DNA of 64,000 bases from Bacteroidota bacterium (GCA_023393915.1 JAEXBS010000096.1:124001-188000), one strand, 5' to 3'; shown: positions 52,313 through 61,397, counted from the stretch's first letter. Notes: generated by a model from the sequence alone, not told the origin. Numbers and translations: made by a program.

Positions 52313-53076
52313 TATAGAGGCTGATTTAAGGTGTCAAGAAAATCGTTTACGTGGGTCTGAATTTTCAGAACCATTCGATCTACTTGTGTAACTAAGAAAT
52401 TATAAAAGAAGTATGCTGGTATCCCAATGAAAAGACCAGCTGCGGTTGTGGCCATTGCTGTATAAATTCCAGAAGCAAGAAGTTTAGGACTTACTGCGCC
52501 GGTCACATTGGAAATCTCAAAAAACGCCATAATCATACCTATTACGGTTCCTAAGAAACCAAGCATTGGCGCAGCACCAGAGGCAGAAGCCAGAATATTA
52601 AGATTTTTTTCCAGTTTAGATACTTCTAATTGACCTTGATTTTGCATTGCGTTAGAAATGTCAGAAATGGGTCTACCGATTCGGGCAATCCCCTTTTCAA
52701 TCATTCTTGATTCTGGAGAATCAATGGAGCGGCAGTAGTCGATTGCCGTTTGAATTTTTCCTTCTTGAACAAAATCTTTGATATTATTTAAAAAATCTGG
52801 AGTTTCTTTTGAGGATCTTTTGAGGAAAAAATACCTCTCGAGGAAAATATAAAGAGAAATAACTCCTAGTAAGAAAATCAGAATCATGATGGTATTACCG
52901 ATCCAACCTCCAGAGGTTAGAATTTCCCAAAGGGAAAATACTTGTTCTTGCGCTTGCTCTGGTGCAAGTGACTGAGAAGTTGCAGAGGTTACAGTGTCTA
53001 CTACTATACTGTTATTGGCAGGTGTACTCATTACCTCAGTGGTACTATATTGGCTTATGTTCGTGCTATCTTGCAT
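52312..53076 (-). CDS. ExbB/TolQ/MotA proton channel family protein
   Basis: A 254-residue inner-membrane protein. It has a Gln- and Thr-rich N-terminal tail of about 45 residues, a first transmembrane helix (GNTIMILIFLLGVISLYIFLERYF), a cytoplasmic loop with NILASASGAAPMLGFLGTVIGMI forming the second helix, and a third helix (GIYTAMATTAAGLFIGIPAYFFYNFL) with the conserved Thr and Ala positions. It forms the proton channel with ExbD. It is the first gene of the exbB-exbD-tonB-folC operon. No signal peptide is seen. Confidence 0.94.
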   Translation of the reverse strand: MQDSTNISQYSTTEVMSTPANNSIVVDTVTSATSQSLAPEQAQEQVFSLWEILTSGGWIGNTIMILIFLLGVISLYIFLERYFFLKRSSKETPDFLNNIKDFVQEGKIQTAIDYCRSIDSPESRMIEKGIARIGRPISDISNAMQNQGQLEVSKLEKNLNILASASGAAPMLGFLGTVIGMIMAFFEISNVTGAVSPKLLASGIYTAMATTAAGLFIGIPAYFFYNFLVTQVDRMVLKIQTHVNDFLDTLNQPL

Positions 53077-53126
53077 AAATATATTTTTATGTGGTTGGTT
53101 TCTTTGGCTCCCAAATACTTTTGTTC

Positions 53127-53588
53127 TTACTCGTCAGACACCTCTATTTGATCGTCTTTGAAGTGGCATTTTAATTTAAATGGGATGCTTTGGTCTCCTT
53201 CGGTATAGAAGTCATCGATTTGACCGGACCAAACCAGCTGAATTTCTTTTTCTTCGTTTTCAGTAAAACTTAATTGGTTATCGTATAGAAATGCTTCGTC
53301 ATCCGTGAAAATATCTGCTTCACTGTGTACTACTTCATCGGTATCTTCGATTGAAAAGGTTTTCCCAATTAATTCAGGAGAGTCTAATGGAAAATCGAAA
53401 ATTCTAAATGATAATTGAGGAAACGGATATTGAAGAGAATCGTCTTCTACATGATCCATATTATCATCCGTTATGATTTCAACTTCTAAATAGTGCTTCT
53501 CGTTAAGGTACACAGCCTTACAGTAGGAGTTTTTGATATGGTATTTTAAAGTCTCTTCCGGATGATAAATTTTTAAAATCCCTTTCAT
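53127..53588 (-). CDS. Acidic cytoplasmic protein, unknown function
   Basis: A 153-residue, strongly acidic protein with no signal peptide or membrane helix. The predicted fold is beta-rich (GILKIYHPEETLKYHI, YLEVEIITDD, LSFRIFDFPL, IQLVWSGQIDDF), suggesting a small beta domain. It lies 50 bases upstream of exbB on the same strand. I do not recognise the family and propose no function. Confidence 0.72.
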   Translation of the reverse strand: MKGILKIYHPEETLKYHIKNSYCKAVYLNEKHYLEVEIITDDNMDHVEDDSLQYPFPQLSFRIFDFPLDSPELIGKTFSIEDTDEVVHSEADIFTDDEAFLYDNQLSFTENEEKEIQLVWSGQIDDFYTEGDQSIPFKLKCHFKDDQIEVSDE

Positions 53589-53776
53589 TGGTTTGTTTAA
53601 GTAGGATTGTTGAGGTTAAACTTATTAAATACTAAGAGACAAAGATAGAAAACTAAATGAAAGACTGCCTTTTTTTGGCCATAATTTATCGAGCTGTTAA
53701 TGAAAATTAAGCTTTTGTTATGGTGTAGGAGTGCCGTGAAATAATTATTACTTTAGCAATCTGAAAAGCCAATGGT

Positions 53777-55573
53777 ATGAATTTTAAGTGGATCTATAGT
53801 TTAGCGGTTTGTGTAGCGCTTTCTCTTATGGTTGGATGCAAGAAACAAGACTCGCCCGTATTGAAGAATACAGCTGTGGTCTTTGATTCTATTACAGACA
53901 AATACTATGAGCAGTACCTTAAAATGTTTCCATTAGAGGCCACTCTCCAAGGTGACGACCGGTACAATAATGCGCTTCCCGTTGATATTGATAAAGAATT
54001 TATTAAGGGAGAGATTGATTTTTATAGAAGAATTCAAGAGGATTTAGAAAAAGTGGATTATGAATCCCTTTCTGAAGAAGACAAGGTCGTATATAATGTT
54101 CTGGACACCCTTCTTAAGGATAAAGTGGAGCGCTACGCCTATAACCCCGAGTATATACCATTCACTCAATTCTCGGGACTGCCTTTAGATTTTCCTATGC
54201 TTGGGAGTGGGCAGGGAGCTCAACCCTTCAAAACAGAAAAGGACTATGAAAATTGGCTTCTTCGGATGCAGAAGTTCGAGGCATGGATGGATAAAGCAAA
54301 GGAGAATTTTGATCTAGGAATCAAGAACAATCATGTGCTTCCCAAAATTCTTGTTCAAAGAATGATTCCTCAACTTCGAGCAGAAGAAATCACAAGCAAA
54401 AATTTTGACAAGAATATTTTTTACGGCCCACTACGTAATTTCCCCAAGGGGTTTTCTGCAGAAACTAAGAAAAAGTTTACTGATTCTTACATAACAACGA
54501 TTGAAACTAAGATTATTCCATCTTATTTAAAGATGGCGCAATATTTAGAAACCCAATACCTGCCAAAAGCGAGAGCCACGGATGGATACAATGCACTTCC
54601 AAAAGGAAATGAAATCTATAAGTATTATGTAAAAAGTTGGACTACCACCAACAAGTCAGTGGATGAAATCCATCAGTTAGGAGTTAGTGAAGTAGCAAGA
54701 ATTCGCTCAGAAATGGAAAAGGTAAAGAATACCTTGGGTTTCGAGGGAAGTTTGAATGAATTCTTACTTCATGTAAAAAACGATCCTAAGGCCATGCCTT
54801 ACAAAACGGAGAAGGAGGTGATTAATGCTTTTAATTCCGTATTAGATAAAATATCGCCGAAGTTAAAAACCATGTTTAAACAAACCCCTAAAACTCCTTT
54901 TGAGATTCGTCAGACGGAAAAGTATCGGGAAGCTTCGGCCTCAGCAGAGTACAGACAAGGAACACCGGACGGTTCTCGACCGGGTATCTTTTATATTCCG
55001 ATTCCTGATCCTGCTCGATTTAATGTGAGCTCAGGTATGGAGTCCTTGTTTCTCCATGAAGCGATTCCTGGACATCATTATCAGATTTCTCTTCAACAAG
55101 AGAATGAAGCTTTACCTAAGTTTATGCGTTTTGGTTGGTTAGGAGCGTACGGTGAAGGCTGGGCTTTATACACAGAGTCTCTAGGTCCTGAATTAGGACT
55201 CTATAGTGATCCCTACCAAAAACTAGGAGCTCTGAGTGATGAAATGCTTCGTGCAGTGAGATTGGTTATAGATACGGGCCTTCATACAGGAAAAATGAAT
55301 CGGCAGCAGGCCATTACTTATTTTTTAGAGAATGTTGCTTACGATGAGCTCGGAGCTCAGGCTGAAGTGGAACGTTATATGGCCATGCCGGGACAAGCTT
55401 TAAGTTATAAAATTGGCGCATTGAAGATTAGAGAATTAAGAACTAAATACGAAGAAGAACTTAAGGGAGAATTTGATTTAGCAACTTTTCATGATCAGGT
55501 ACTAAACCAAGGGTGTCTTCCTCTAAGTATATTAGAAAGAAAATTGGAGCGCTATTATGCTAAAGAGCAATAA
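53777..55573 (+). CDS. DUF885 metalloprotease-like lipoprotein
   Basis: A 598-residue envelope protein with a lipobox (SLMVGC). The long helical N-terminal region begins with DKYYEQYLKMFPLEATLQGDDRYNN. The zinc site HEAIPGHHYQ lies near residue 424, with a downstream GEGWALYTESLG that supplies the third ligand (Glu). These two motifs define the DUF885 family, related in fold to gluzincin peptidases, which probably cleaves peptides outside the cytoplasm. It has its own transcription unit. An upstream -7-like TTACTTTA is imperfect. Confidence 0.92.
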   Translation: MNFKWIYSLAVCVALSLMVGCKKQDSPVLKNTAVVFDSITDKYYEQYLKMFPLEATLQGDDRYNNALPVDIDKEFIKGEIDFYRRIQEDLEKVDYESLSEEDKVVYNVLDTLLKDKVERYAYNPEYIPFTQFSGLPLDFPMLGSGQGAQPFKTEKDYENWLLRMQKFEAWMDKAKENFDLGIKNNHVLPKILVQRMIPQLRAEEITSKNFDKNIFYGPLRNFPKGFSAETKKKFTDSYITTIETKIIPSYLKMAQYLETQYLPKARATDGYNALPKGNEIYKYYVKSWTTTNKSVDEIHQLGVSEVARIRSEMEKVKNTLGFEGSLNEFLLHVKNDPKAMPYKTEKEVINAFNSVLDKISPKLKTMFKQTPKTPFEIRQTEKYREASASAEYRQGTPDGSRPGIFYIPIPDPARFNVSSGMESLFLHEAIPGHHYQISLQQENEALPKFMRFGWLGAYGEGWALYTESLGPELGLYSDPYQKLGALSDEMLRAVRLVIDTGLHTGKMNRQQAITYFLENVAYDELGAQAEVERYMAMPGQALSYKIGALKIRELRTKYEEELKGEFDLATFHDQVLNQGCLPLSILERKLERYYAKEQ

Positions 55574-55743
55574 CTAATTTATTATAAAGTGGGCTGATTC
55601 ACAAATGGTCAAGTCTTTCCTTATGAATTTCATTTAAGTTTAACAGTCTTTGTGTGAGAGTTTTATAAAAACAAAACAATTTTATAAAACATAGATAAAT
55701 AAAGTGTACTTTTGGCAGTGGAAAGCGATTTCTAGAAATAACT

Positions 55744-56109
55744 ATGAGCATTATAATTGTCGATGACAACGTAGAGATTTGTACTCTTGTTGAAGAAATA
55801 CTTCTTTCAGATGGGCATAAGGTAAGAACTTGTACCAATCCAATGATTGTTTTTGAGATGATAAAGCAATCCAAACCCAAACTCATTGTGACCGATATGC
55901 TAATGTCGGGAATAGACGGACGGGACATTGTAAAACAATTAAAATCGGATCAATCCACTCGGACCATCCAAGTACTAATGATGTCCGCACATCCTAAATC
56001 TCAAGAGCAAAGTGAGCTTGCGGGTGCAGATGCTCACATTGCTAAACCTTTTGATGTTAATGAGTTTTCAAATCTGGTTCAGAAGATGCTGGATCAACAT
56101 CAGGATTAA
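55744..56109 (+). CDS. Single-domain response regulator
   Basis: A 121-residue CheY-like receiver with no output domain. Acidic pocket Asp7-Asp8 (IIVDDN), phosphoacceptor Asp51 (LIVTDMLMSGIDG), switch region MMSAHP, and Lys in HIAKPFDVNEF near residue 101. It probably passes a phosphate or binds a partner protein; the cognate kinase is not in the adjacent genes. Its last 53 bases overlap the end of the convergent endonuclease III gene. Confidence 0.93.
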   Translation: MSIIIVDDNVEICTLVEEILLSDGHKVRTCTNPMIVFEMIKQSKPKLIVTDMLMSGIDGRDIVKQLKSDQSTRTIQVLMMSAHPKSQEQSELAGADAHIAKPFDVNEFSNLVQKMLDQHQD

Positions 56110-56719
56110 ACATCATTTGGGTTAGAAAGTCCTTATCTTTTTTCCCCCTAGCGGGTGAATATTCTCTTCCGTAATAAATGATTTGTAAGTGTAGTTTATT
56201 CCATGTTTTTTTTGGAAATAGATTTTTTGCATCCTTTTCAGTTTCAACAACATTTTTGCCTGAGGAAAGTTTCCATTGCTTCATTAATCGGTGAATATGA
56301 GTGTCTACAGGAAAAGCTGGATGTCCAAATGCTTGACTCATTACAACGGATGCCGTCTTGTGACCTACACCTGCTAAATCCTCAAGGTCAGCAAACGATT
56401 CAGGAACTTGTCCATCATGTTTTGTTACTAGCTGTTCCGCCATTTTCTTTAGGTTCCTTGCTTTGGTATTAGAAAGACCAATCTCCTTAATAAGCTCTTG
56501 GATTTCCCATTCTTCTAATCGCATCATTTTCTGAGGTGTATCGGCCACTTGAAATAAAGAAGGAGTAACTTCATTGACTTTTTTATCCGTCGTTTGAGCC
56601 GAAAGGGCTACGGCAACCAGAAGTGTGTAAGGATCCGTATGGTCTAGTGCTATAGGAGGATTAGGGTAAAGCTTCTCTAATTCTTCAATCACTAACTGAG
56701 CTCTTTGCTTTTTTGTCAT
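56057..56719 (-). CDS. nth: Endonuclease III (Nth family) lacking the Fe-S cluster
   Basis: DNA glycosylase/AP lyase for oxidised pyrimidines. The ATG at 56719 gives 220 residues. The helix-hairpin-helix LEDLAGVGHKTA holds the catalytic Lys121, and PAFPVDTHIHRL holds Asp139, both aligning with the E. coli Lys120 and Asp138. The C-terminus, where Cys-x6-Cys-x2-Cys-x5-Cys normally binds a 4Fe-4S cluster, reads YYGREYSPARGKKDKDFLTQ. The whole protein contains no cysteine. The enzyme should be active but cluster-free. The 3' end overlaps the convergent response regulator gene. Confidence 0.92.
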   Translation of the reverse strand: MTKKQRAQLVIEELEKLYPNPPIALDHTDPYTLLVAVALSAQTTDKKVNEVTPSLFQVADTPQKMMRLEEWEIQELIKEIGLSNTKARNLKKMAEQLVTKHDGQVPESFADLEDLAGVGHKTASVVMSQAFGHPAFPVDTHIHRLMKQWKLSSGKNVVETEKDAKNLFPKKTWNKLHLQIIYYGREYSPARGKKDKDFLTQMMFNPDVDPASSEPDLKTH

Positions 56720-56727
56720 ATTCGAGG

Positions 56728-56735
56728 TAAATTTG
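56728..56735 (+). promoter_or_regulatory. -7 promoter element for bcp
   Basis: TAAATTTG matches TAnnTTTG exactly, 16 bases before the bcp start codon, in the gap to the divergent nth. Confidence 0.4.
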
Positions 56736-56751
56736 AACAAATTTAAGTATT

Positions 56752-57204
56752 ATGTTAGAAGTAGGTTCGGTATTGCCTGATTTTACAACGGTTAACCAAG
56801 AGGGAGTAAGCGTTTCATCTAAAAATTTTATAGGTAAAAAATTAATTATTTTTTTCTATCCTAAAGCAAGTACACCTACTTGTACTGTGGAAGTATGTAA
56901 TTTAAGGGATTACTTTCAAGACCTAGTTAAGGAAGGGTTTGAGTTGGTAGGTGTATCAGCAGACTCAGAAAAGAGGCAGAAAAACTTTCACACTAAAAAT
57001 AATTTGCCCTTTGATCTATTAGCCGATGAATCGGCGAGCATTGCAAAGTTGTTTGGTGTGTGGAAGGAAAAGAAAAATTTTGGGAAAACTTATATGGGTA
57101 TCGTGCGAACGACTTTTGTTTTTGATGAGAAAGGAACTCTTGTCAGAAGAATTGATAAGGTTCAAAGTAAAGCGGCTGCACAGCAAATATTAGAGGTTAA
57201 TTAG
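56752..57204 (+). CDS. bcp: Peroxiredoxin, Bcp type
   Basis: Thiol peroxidase that reduces peroxides in the cytoplasm. The 150-residue protein has the thioredoxin fold LPDFTTVNQEGVSVS, the peroxidatic Cys in KASTPTCTVEVC (near residue 42), and the resolving Cys five residues later in the same helix, the pattern of atypical two-Cys Bcp enzymes. VRTTFVFDEKGTLVR closes the fold. It is divergent from nth and ends four bases before the convergent GNAT gene. Confidence 0.95.
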   Translation: MLEVGSVLPDFTTVNQEGVSVSSKNFIGKKLIIFFYPKASTPTCTVEVCNLRDYFQDLVKEGFELVGVSADSEKRQKNFHTKNNLPFDLLADESASIAKLFGVWKEKKNFGKTYMGIVRTTFVFDEKGTLVRRIDKVQSKAAAQQILEVN

Positions 57205-57695
57205 TTTTCGTAGTATCGAAGGTCTTCGGGGTCGTTGGTTAAGCGAATGTATTTTCTGAAAGAAAGTCCAAGGCGCTCAATTAAAGCCTGAGATCGGTAG
57301 TTGGTATCTGTTGTAATGGCTGAAAATTTTGAAATGCCAAAGTTTCTGCTAGCAAAATCCATCACGGCCTTCGAGGCTTCATAAGCCATTGCTTTCCCTT
57401 CAAACGGCGGCAAGAGCGCGAACCCAATGTCATTGATTTCTAGTACCTCGCGGTCGTAAAGGCCACAGGTCCCTATTTTTTCACCGGTAGCTTTCTCAAT
57501 TATAGTATAATTGCCGTATTCAAGTCTCTCGAACTGGGGAAGTATACGCAGTTGTATGTATTCTTGGGCTTCTTCTAATGTTCGAACACTTCGATCTCCA
57601 ATATGTTCAATGAATTGTGGTGTATTGAGGAGTTCAAGCATAAAATTTGCGTCGCTAAGATCAGTAGGGCGCAATCGTAATCTTTCTGTTTCCAT
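57201..57695 (-). CDS. GNAT family N-acetyltransferase (RimJ/RimL type)
   Basis: A 164-residue acetyltransferase. It starts ETERLRLRPTDLSDANFMLELLN, the RimJ/RimL-type opening. It continues with YTIIEKATGEKIGTCGLYDR, EINDIGFALLPPFEGKAMAYEAS (the acetyl-CoA region), and ISKFSAITTDTNYRSQALIERLGL. The substrate (protein N-terminus, aminoglycoside or small molecule) is unknown. The ATG lies one base after the T tract of the upstream terminator, so its promoter must lie inside or upstream of that hairpin, or it depends on read-through. Confidence 0.88.
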   Translation of the reverse strand: METERLRLRPTDLSDANFMLELLNTPQFIEHIGDRSVRTLEEAQEYIQLRILPQFERLEYGNYTIIEKATGEKIGTCGLYDREVLEINDIGFALLPPFEGKAMAYEASKAVMDFASRNFGISKFSAITTDTNYRSQALIERLGLSFRKYIRLTNDPEDLRYYEN

Positions 57696-57726
57696 AAAAA
57701 AAAATACTGCCCCGAAAGGCAGTATT
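57696..57726 (-). terminator. Rho-independent terminator of the S46 peptidase
   Basis: On the minus strand the 9-bp stem AATACTGCC / GGCAGTATT with a 6-base loop is followed by a run of nine T. It lies 16 bases after the S46 stop codon and abuts the GNAT start. Confidence 0.88.
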
Positions 57727-57742
57727 CATTATTTAGGTTTGT

Positions 57743-59878
57743 TTATTTAACAATGGTCATCTCCTCAATTAGATGTCCTGCACCTGAGAATTTATCAATT
57801 ACCCAAAGTACATAACGAGCATCCACATTGATGGTTTTTTGCCACTCTTCTTCAAATACTATATCGCCTGAAAGCGCCTCAGAGTTACCGTCAAATGCAA
57901 GTCCAATTAATTCTCCGTTTCCATTAAGTACAGGAGAACCAGAGTTTCCACCAGTAATATCATGATCGGTTAAGAAGTTAACAGGTAAATAGCCTGCTGG
58001 ATCTGCGTATTGACCGTAGTCTTTTTTAGCATTAAGTTCCATTAATCTTTTAGGAAGATCAAATTCTTCATCTCCTTCTTTGAATTTCTTCACCGTACCA
58101 TCTAGATCGGTATAGAAGTTATTGGTAATTCCATTGTAGTCTCTATCGTCACGGAACGGCAGAGTAGCGATTTTACCAAAAGTAATTCTCATTGTAGAGT
58201 TCGCGTCTGGATAGAATTGCTTTTCTGGATGTGATTTTCTTAGTCCATCGAAGAAAAGACGGTTGTTGTCAGCGAACTGATCATCTAGTTCGGTGTACTT
58301 TCCTCTCATTTCTTCAGCACTTTGAGTATATCCTGTTGCCATTCTATAGATTGGGTCGGCTTCAAGACGTGGTCCGTACGCGTAAGTCAAGAAATGCAAC
58401 GCAGATTCCTTCGAAGCAAAGATGGAATTTTTCGCTAATTCACTAAGAAGGTCTGTATTTACATTTCTGAAATACGGAGAAGCTGCAGAAGCAGGTACCT
58501 TTTTACGATACAGGCTAACCATTTCTTTAAGCATTGCTTGTTCTAGTTCTGGGTTGAACTTTTCGTACATTGCTTCAATTCTCTCACGAGTCGTTTTCTG
58601 AAGTTCAGCCTTTTTTGCTTTATCTGTTTCCGCAATTATCGCCTTGTACATTGGCGCTAGCATCATTGCATAGCGTAAATACTTTGCATTTCTGGTCATT
58701 TGAGCAGCATAATTCCTCTCAATTCCACGTGCTGCGGTTGCGTCATAATAAGCTTTCATTTCGCTAAGTACGTTCCCGTAAAGTGCTTTGTTAGCTTCTT
58801 GATTAGCCCAAGCTTGGAAAACTTCTTCTACCTTTTTCTTGTCCTCAATAGTACCGTTCTTTTTAACCGATTCAATAGTTCCTTGACGGTTTTTCCAGTA
58901 GTTAGCTACACCGGCGTATTGAGAAGCGTAATTAAGCTTTGTTTCTTGGTCTTTATCCATGAAACCTTTCATGACGTCCATCGCTACTTTAGAAGCATCT
59001 ACCCAAGCTGGATAGTCTTTATTGATTAATTGATCGATCCCGTAGGAAGTCATGTAACGGTTGGTGCGTCCAGGGTATCCTACAATCATGGAGAAATCGC
59101 CTGGTTTGAATGATTTCAAAGAAACCGGAAGGTGATGCTTAGGCTTTAGTGGAACGTTCTTCGCAGAGTAATCTGCCGGATTGTTTGAAGCATCTGCATA
59201 CACGCGGAATACTGAGAAATCTCCCGTATGTCTAGGCCACTCCCAGTTGTCCGTATCACCTCCAAATTTACCAATAGAGTTCGGTGGAGTTCCCACTAAA
59301 CGAACATCGTTATAATCTTGGTAAACAAAGTAATAGAATTCATTTCCATTGTAAAAATCCTTAACAGAAACTACATATTTACCGTTTTCAGAATTTTCTT
59401 GCTCGATCGCTTTGTATTCTTGACGGATAACTTCTCTTCTCTCTTGTTGAGACATGGAGTTGTTTAATTTGGAATTGATTCTTTCCGTAACGTCATCCAT
59501 TCTTACAAGGAAGCGAACCGAAAGTCCTTTTGCAGGAAGCTCTTCACTTCTCTTCATTGCCCAGAATCCATTGGTTAAGTAATCATGTTCTGGTGTAGAA
59601 AGTGCTGCAATTTGACCGTAACCACAGTGATGGTTGGTGAACAAAAGCCCTTCTTTGGAGACCATTTCCGCAGTACAACCTCCACCAAACTGAACGATGG
59701 CATCTTTAAGGCTAGAATTGTTAACAGAATAAATCTCTTCAGCTGTAAGGTTTAAACCTTTCTTTTGTAAGTCTTGACCGTTTAAACGCTTTACAAGCAT
59801 CATTAGCCACATTCCTTCGTCCGCTCGCATTTGAACAAAACTTAATAGAAACGTGCACAGTAAAAATAATCTTTTCAT
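57743..59878 (-). CDS. S46 family dipeptidyl-peptidase (DPP7-like)
   Basis: A 711-residue periplasmic exopeptidase that removes dipeptides from oligopeptide N-termini. After the signal peptide (cleavage near MRAD) come DEGMWLMM, the catalytic His in LFTNHHCGYG (about residue 84), NDVRLVGTPP, WEWPRHTGDFSVFRVY, and the nucleophile in DITGGNSGSPVLNGNGELIGLAFDG. The Gly in FDGN corresponds, as I recall, to Gly673 of DPP7 (hydrophobic preference) and not Arg673 of DPP11 (acidic preference). This assignment rests on memory of the alignment. A strong terminator follows. Confidence 0.94.
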   Translation of the reverse strand: MKRLFLLCTFLLSFVQMRADEGMWLMMLVKRLNGQDLQKKGLNLTAEEIYSVNNSSLKDAIVQFGGGCTAEMVSKEGLLFTNHHCGYGQIAALSTPEHDYLTNGFWAMKRSEELPAKGLSVRFLVRMDDVTERINSKLNNSMSQQERREVIRQEYKAIEQENSENGKYVVSVKDFYNGNEFYYFVYQDYNDVRLVGTPPNSIGKFGGDTDNWEWPRHTGDFSVFRVYADASNNPADYSAKNVPLKPKHHLPVSLKSFKPGDFSMIVGYPGRTNRYMTSYGIDQLINKDYPAWVDASKVAMDVMKGFMDKDQETKLNYASQYAGVANYWKNRQGTIESVKKNGTIEDKKKVEEVFQAWANQEANKALYGNVLSEMKAYYDATAARGIERNYAAQMTRNAKYLRYAMMLAPMYKAIIAETDKAKKAELQKTTRERIEAMYEKFNPELEQAMLKEMVSLYRKKVPASAASPYFRNVNTDLLSELAKNSIFASKESALHFLTYAYGPRLEADPIYRMATGYTQSAEEMRGKYTELDDQFADNNRLFFDGLRKSHPEKQFYPDANSTMRITFGKIATLPFRDDRDYNGITNNFYTDLDGTVKKFKEGDEEFDLPKRLMELNAKKDYGQYADPAGYLPVNFLTDHDITGGNSGSPVLNGNGELIGLAFDGNSEALSGDIVFEEEWQKTINVDARYVLWVIDKFSGAGHLIEEMTIVK

Positions 59879-60161
59879 TTCCTGATATTAAATTAATTGG
59901 ACGCAATTTACTTAATTTTTAGTGGAAAAATCAAGGCTTAGTGCAATTAAATAACGATTTTTATACCACTTATGCATTGGTGATGAATTAAGCTATTAAA
60001 GTCTAAGAGAAATAAAACTTTATTACGTACAGAGGGGAGATGCCCCTTTTGGTAGAGGATTAAGTAATTGTATACACAATGGAATGTTAACAAACTAAGC
60101 CTAATGGTCTAATTAAAAAGAATTAAACCGTATTTTTGACTCAAGAAATTTTTCCAGATAC
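59879..60161. other. Intergenic region upstream of hflX
   Basis: 283 bases between the divergent S46 peptidase and hflX. It holds a GC-rich hairpin AGGGG/CCCCT followed by TTT at 60033-60050, of unclear function, and a TATTTTTG element (60131-60138) 23 bases before hflX. I see no gene in it. Confidence 0.5.
60131..60138 (+). promoter_or_regulatory. -7 promoter element for hflX
   Basis: TATTTTTG, an exact TAnnTTTG match 23 bases before the hflX start. A -33 TTG is not clear. Confidence 0.42.
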
Positions 60162-61397
60162 ATGATAGAAAAGAAAGACCTTAGCTTTGAAAAAGCTGTT
60201 TTGGTAGGACTAGTGACTAAAGACCAAGATGAAGAAAAATTAAACGAGTACTTAGAAGAATTGGAGTTTCTAGCCTATACCGCAGGAGCTGAAGTAGAAA
60301 AGCACTTTACTCAGAAATTGTCTAAACCCGACCCTAAGACTTTTGTTGGTAGTGGAAAAGCTGATGAAATTAAAGAGTATATAAAAGAGAATGAAATAGG
60401 AACCGTCATTTTCGATGACGAACTAACTCCTTCTCAACTTAAAAATTTAGAAAGGGAATTGGAAGTCAAAATTCTTGACCGAACCAACCTGATATTAGAC
60501 ATTTTCGCGCAAAGAGCGCAAACTTCCTATGCTCGGACCCAAGTAGAATTAGCACAATATGAATATTTGCTTCCTCGGTTAACTAGAATGTGGACCCACC
60601 TTGAGCGACAAAGAGGGGGGATTGGAATGAGAGGTCCGGGGGAAACCGAGATTGAAACCGACCGAAGAATTATTCGCGATAGGATCTCACTTCTTAAGGA
60701 AAAGATAAAGACCATCGATAAGCAAATGCACACTCAGAGACAGAATCGTGGAAAGACCGTTCGAGTTGCTTTAGTTGGTTATACCAACGTCGGTAAATCT
60801 ACTCTTATGAATGCCCTGTCAAAATCGGAAGTCTTCGCAGAAAATAAACTGTTTGCAACACTCGATACTACGGTTCGTAAAGTGGTTATTGGTAATTTGC
60901 CTTTTTTATTGACCGATACGGTAGGTTTTATACGTAAACTTCCAACGCAATTGGTTGAAAGTTTCAAGTCCACCTTAGATGAGGTTAGAGAAGCAGACCT
61001 TCTTGTGCATGTGGTAGATATTTCACATGAAAGTTTCGAGGATCATATTGATTCGGTCAATAAAATACTAATGGAAATAGGAGCGCATCAAAAGCCCACT
61101 ATTATGGTTTTTAACAAGATTGATGCCTTCGCGTATGAAAAAAAGGAAGAAGATGACTTGACACCTGGCACAAGGAAAAATATTTCTCTGGAAGAATGGA
61201 AAAGGACATGGATGGGGAAATCAAAAATTCCAACAGTGTTTATCTCAGCAATTACTAAAGAAAATTTTCCGGAGATGAAAAAGTTAATCTATGATGAAGT
61301 CTATCGACTGCATATTGCTCGTTTTCCTTATAATGATTTCCTTTTTGAATATTACGACGAAGAAGAGGATAAAGATAATAAAGATAATGAGGTGTGA
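60162..61397 (+). CDS. hflX: GTPase HflX
   Basis: Ribosome-associated GTPase that splits or rescues stalled ribosomes. The 411-residue protein has the N-terminal HflX domain (SKPDPKTFVGSGKADEIKEYI and FDDELTPSQLKNLE), the Gly-rich hinge RQRGGIGMRGPGETEIETDRR, and the GTPase motifs G1 GYTNVGKSTL, G3 DTVGFIRKLP, G4 NKID and G5-like SA. The C-terminus is acidic (YYDEEEDKDNKD). It overlaps the next gene by four bases. Confidence 0.97.
   Translation: MIEKKDLSFEKAVLVGLVTKDQDEEKLNEYLEELEFLAYTAGAEVEKHFTQKLSKPDPKTFVGSGKADEIKEYIKENEIGTVIFDDELTPSQLKNLERELEVKILDRTNLILDIFAQRAQTSYARTQVELAQYEYLLPRLTRMWTHLERQRGGIGMRGPGETEIETDRRIIRDRISLLKEKIKTIDKQMHTQRQNRGKTVRVALVGYTNVGKSTLMNALSKSEVFAENKLFATLDTTVRKVVIGNLPFLLTDTVGFIRKLPTQLVESFKSTLDEVREADLLVHVVDISHESFEDHIDSVNKILMEIGAHQKPTIMVFNKIDAFAYEKKEEDDLTPGTRKNISLEEWKRTWMGKSKIPTVFISAITKENFPEMKKLIYDEVYRLHIARFPYNDFLFEYYDEEEDKDNKDNEV

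Noticed and set aside
55599..55928. A 109-codon minus-strand frame overlapping the response regulator.
   Set aside because: Most of it is antisense to the receiver domain, which has all conserved residues.
60033..60050. Small GC-rich hairpin followed by TTTT upstream of hflX, considered as a terminator or small RNA end.
   Set aside because: No gene ends on the plus strand before it, the stem has only five pairs, and there is no promoter that would define a small RNA.
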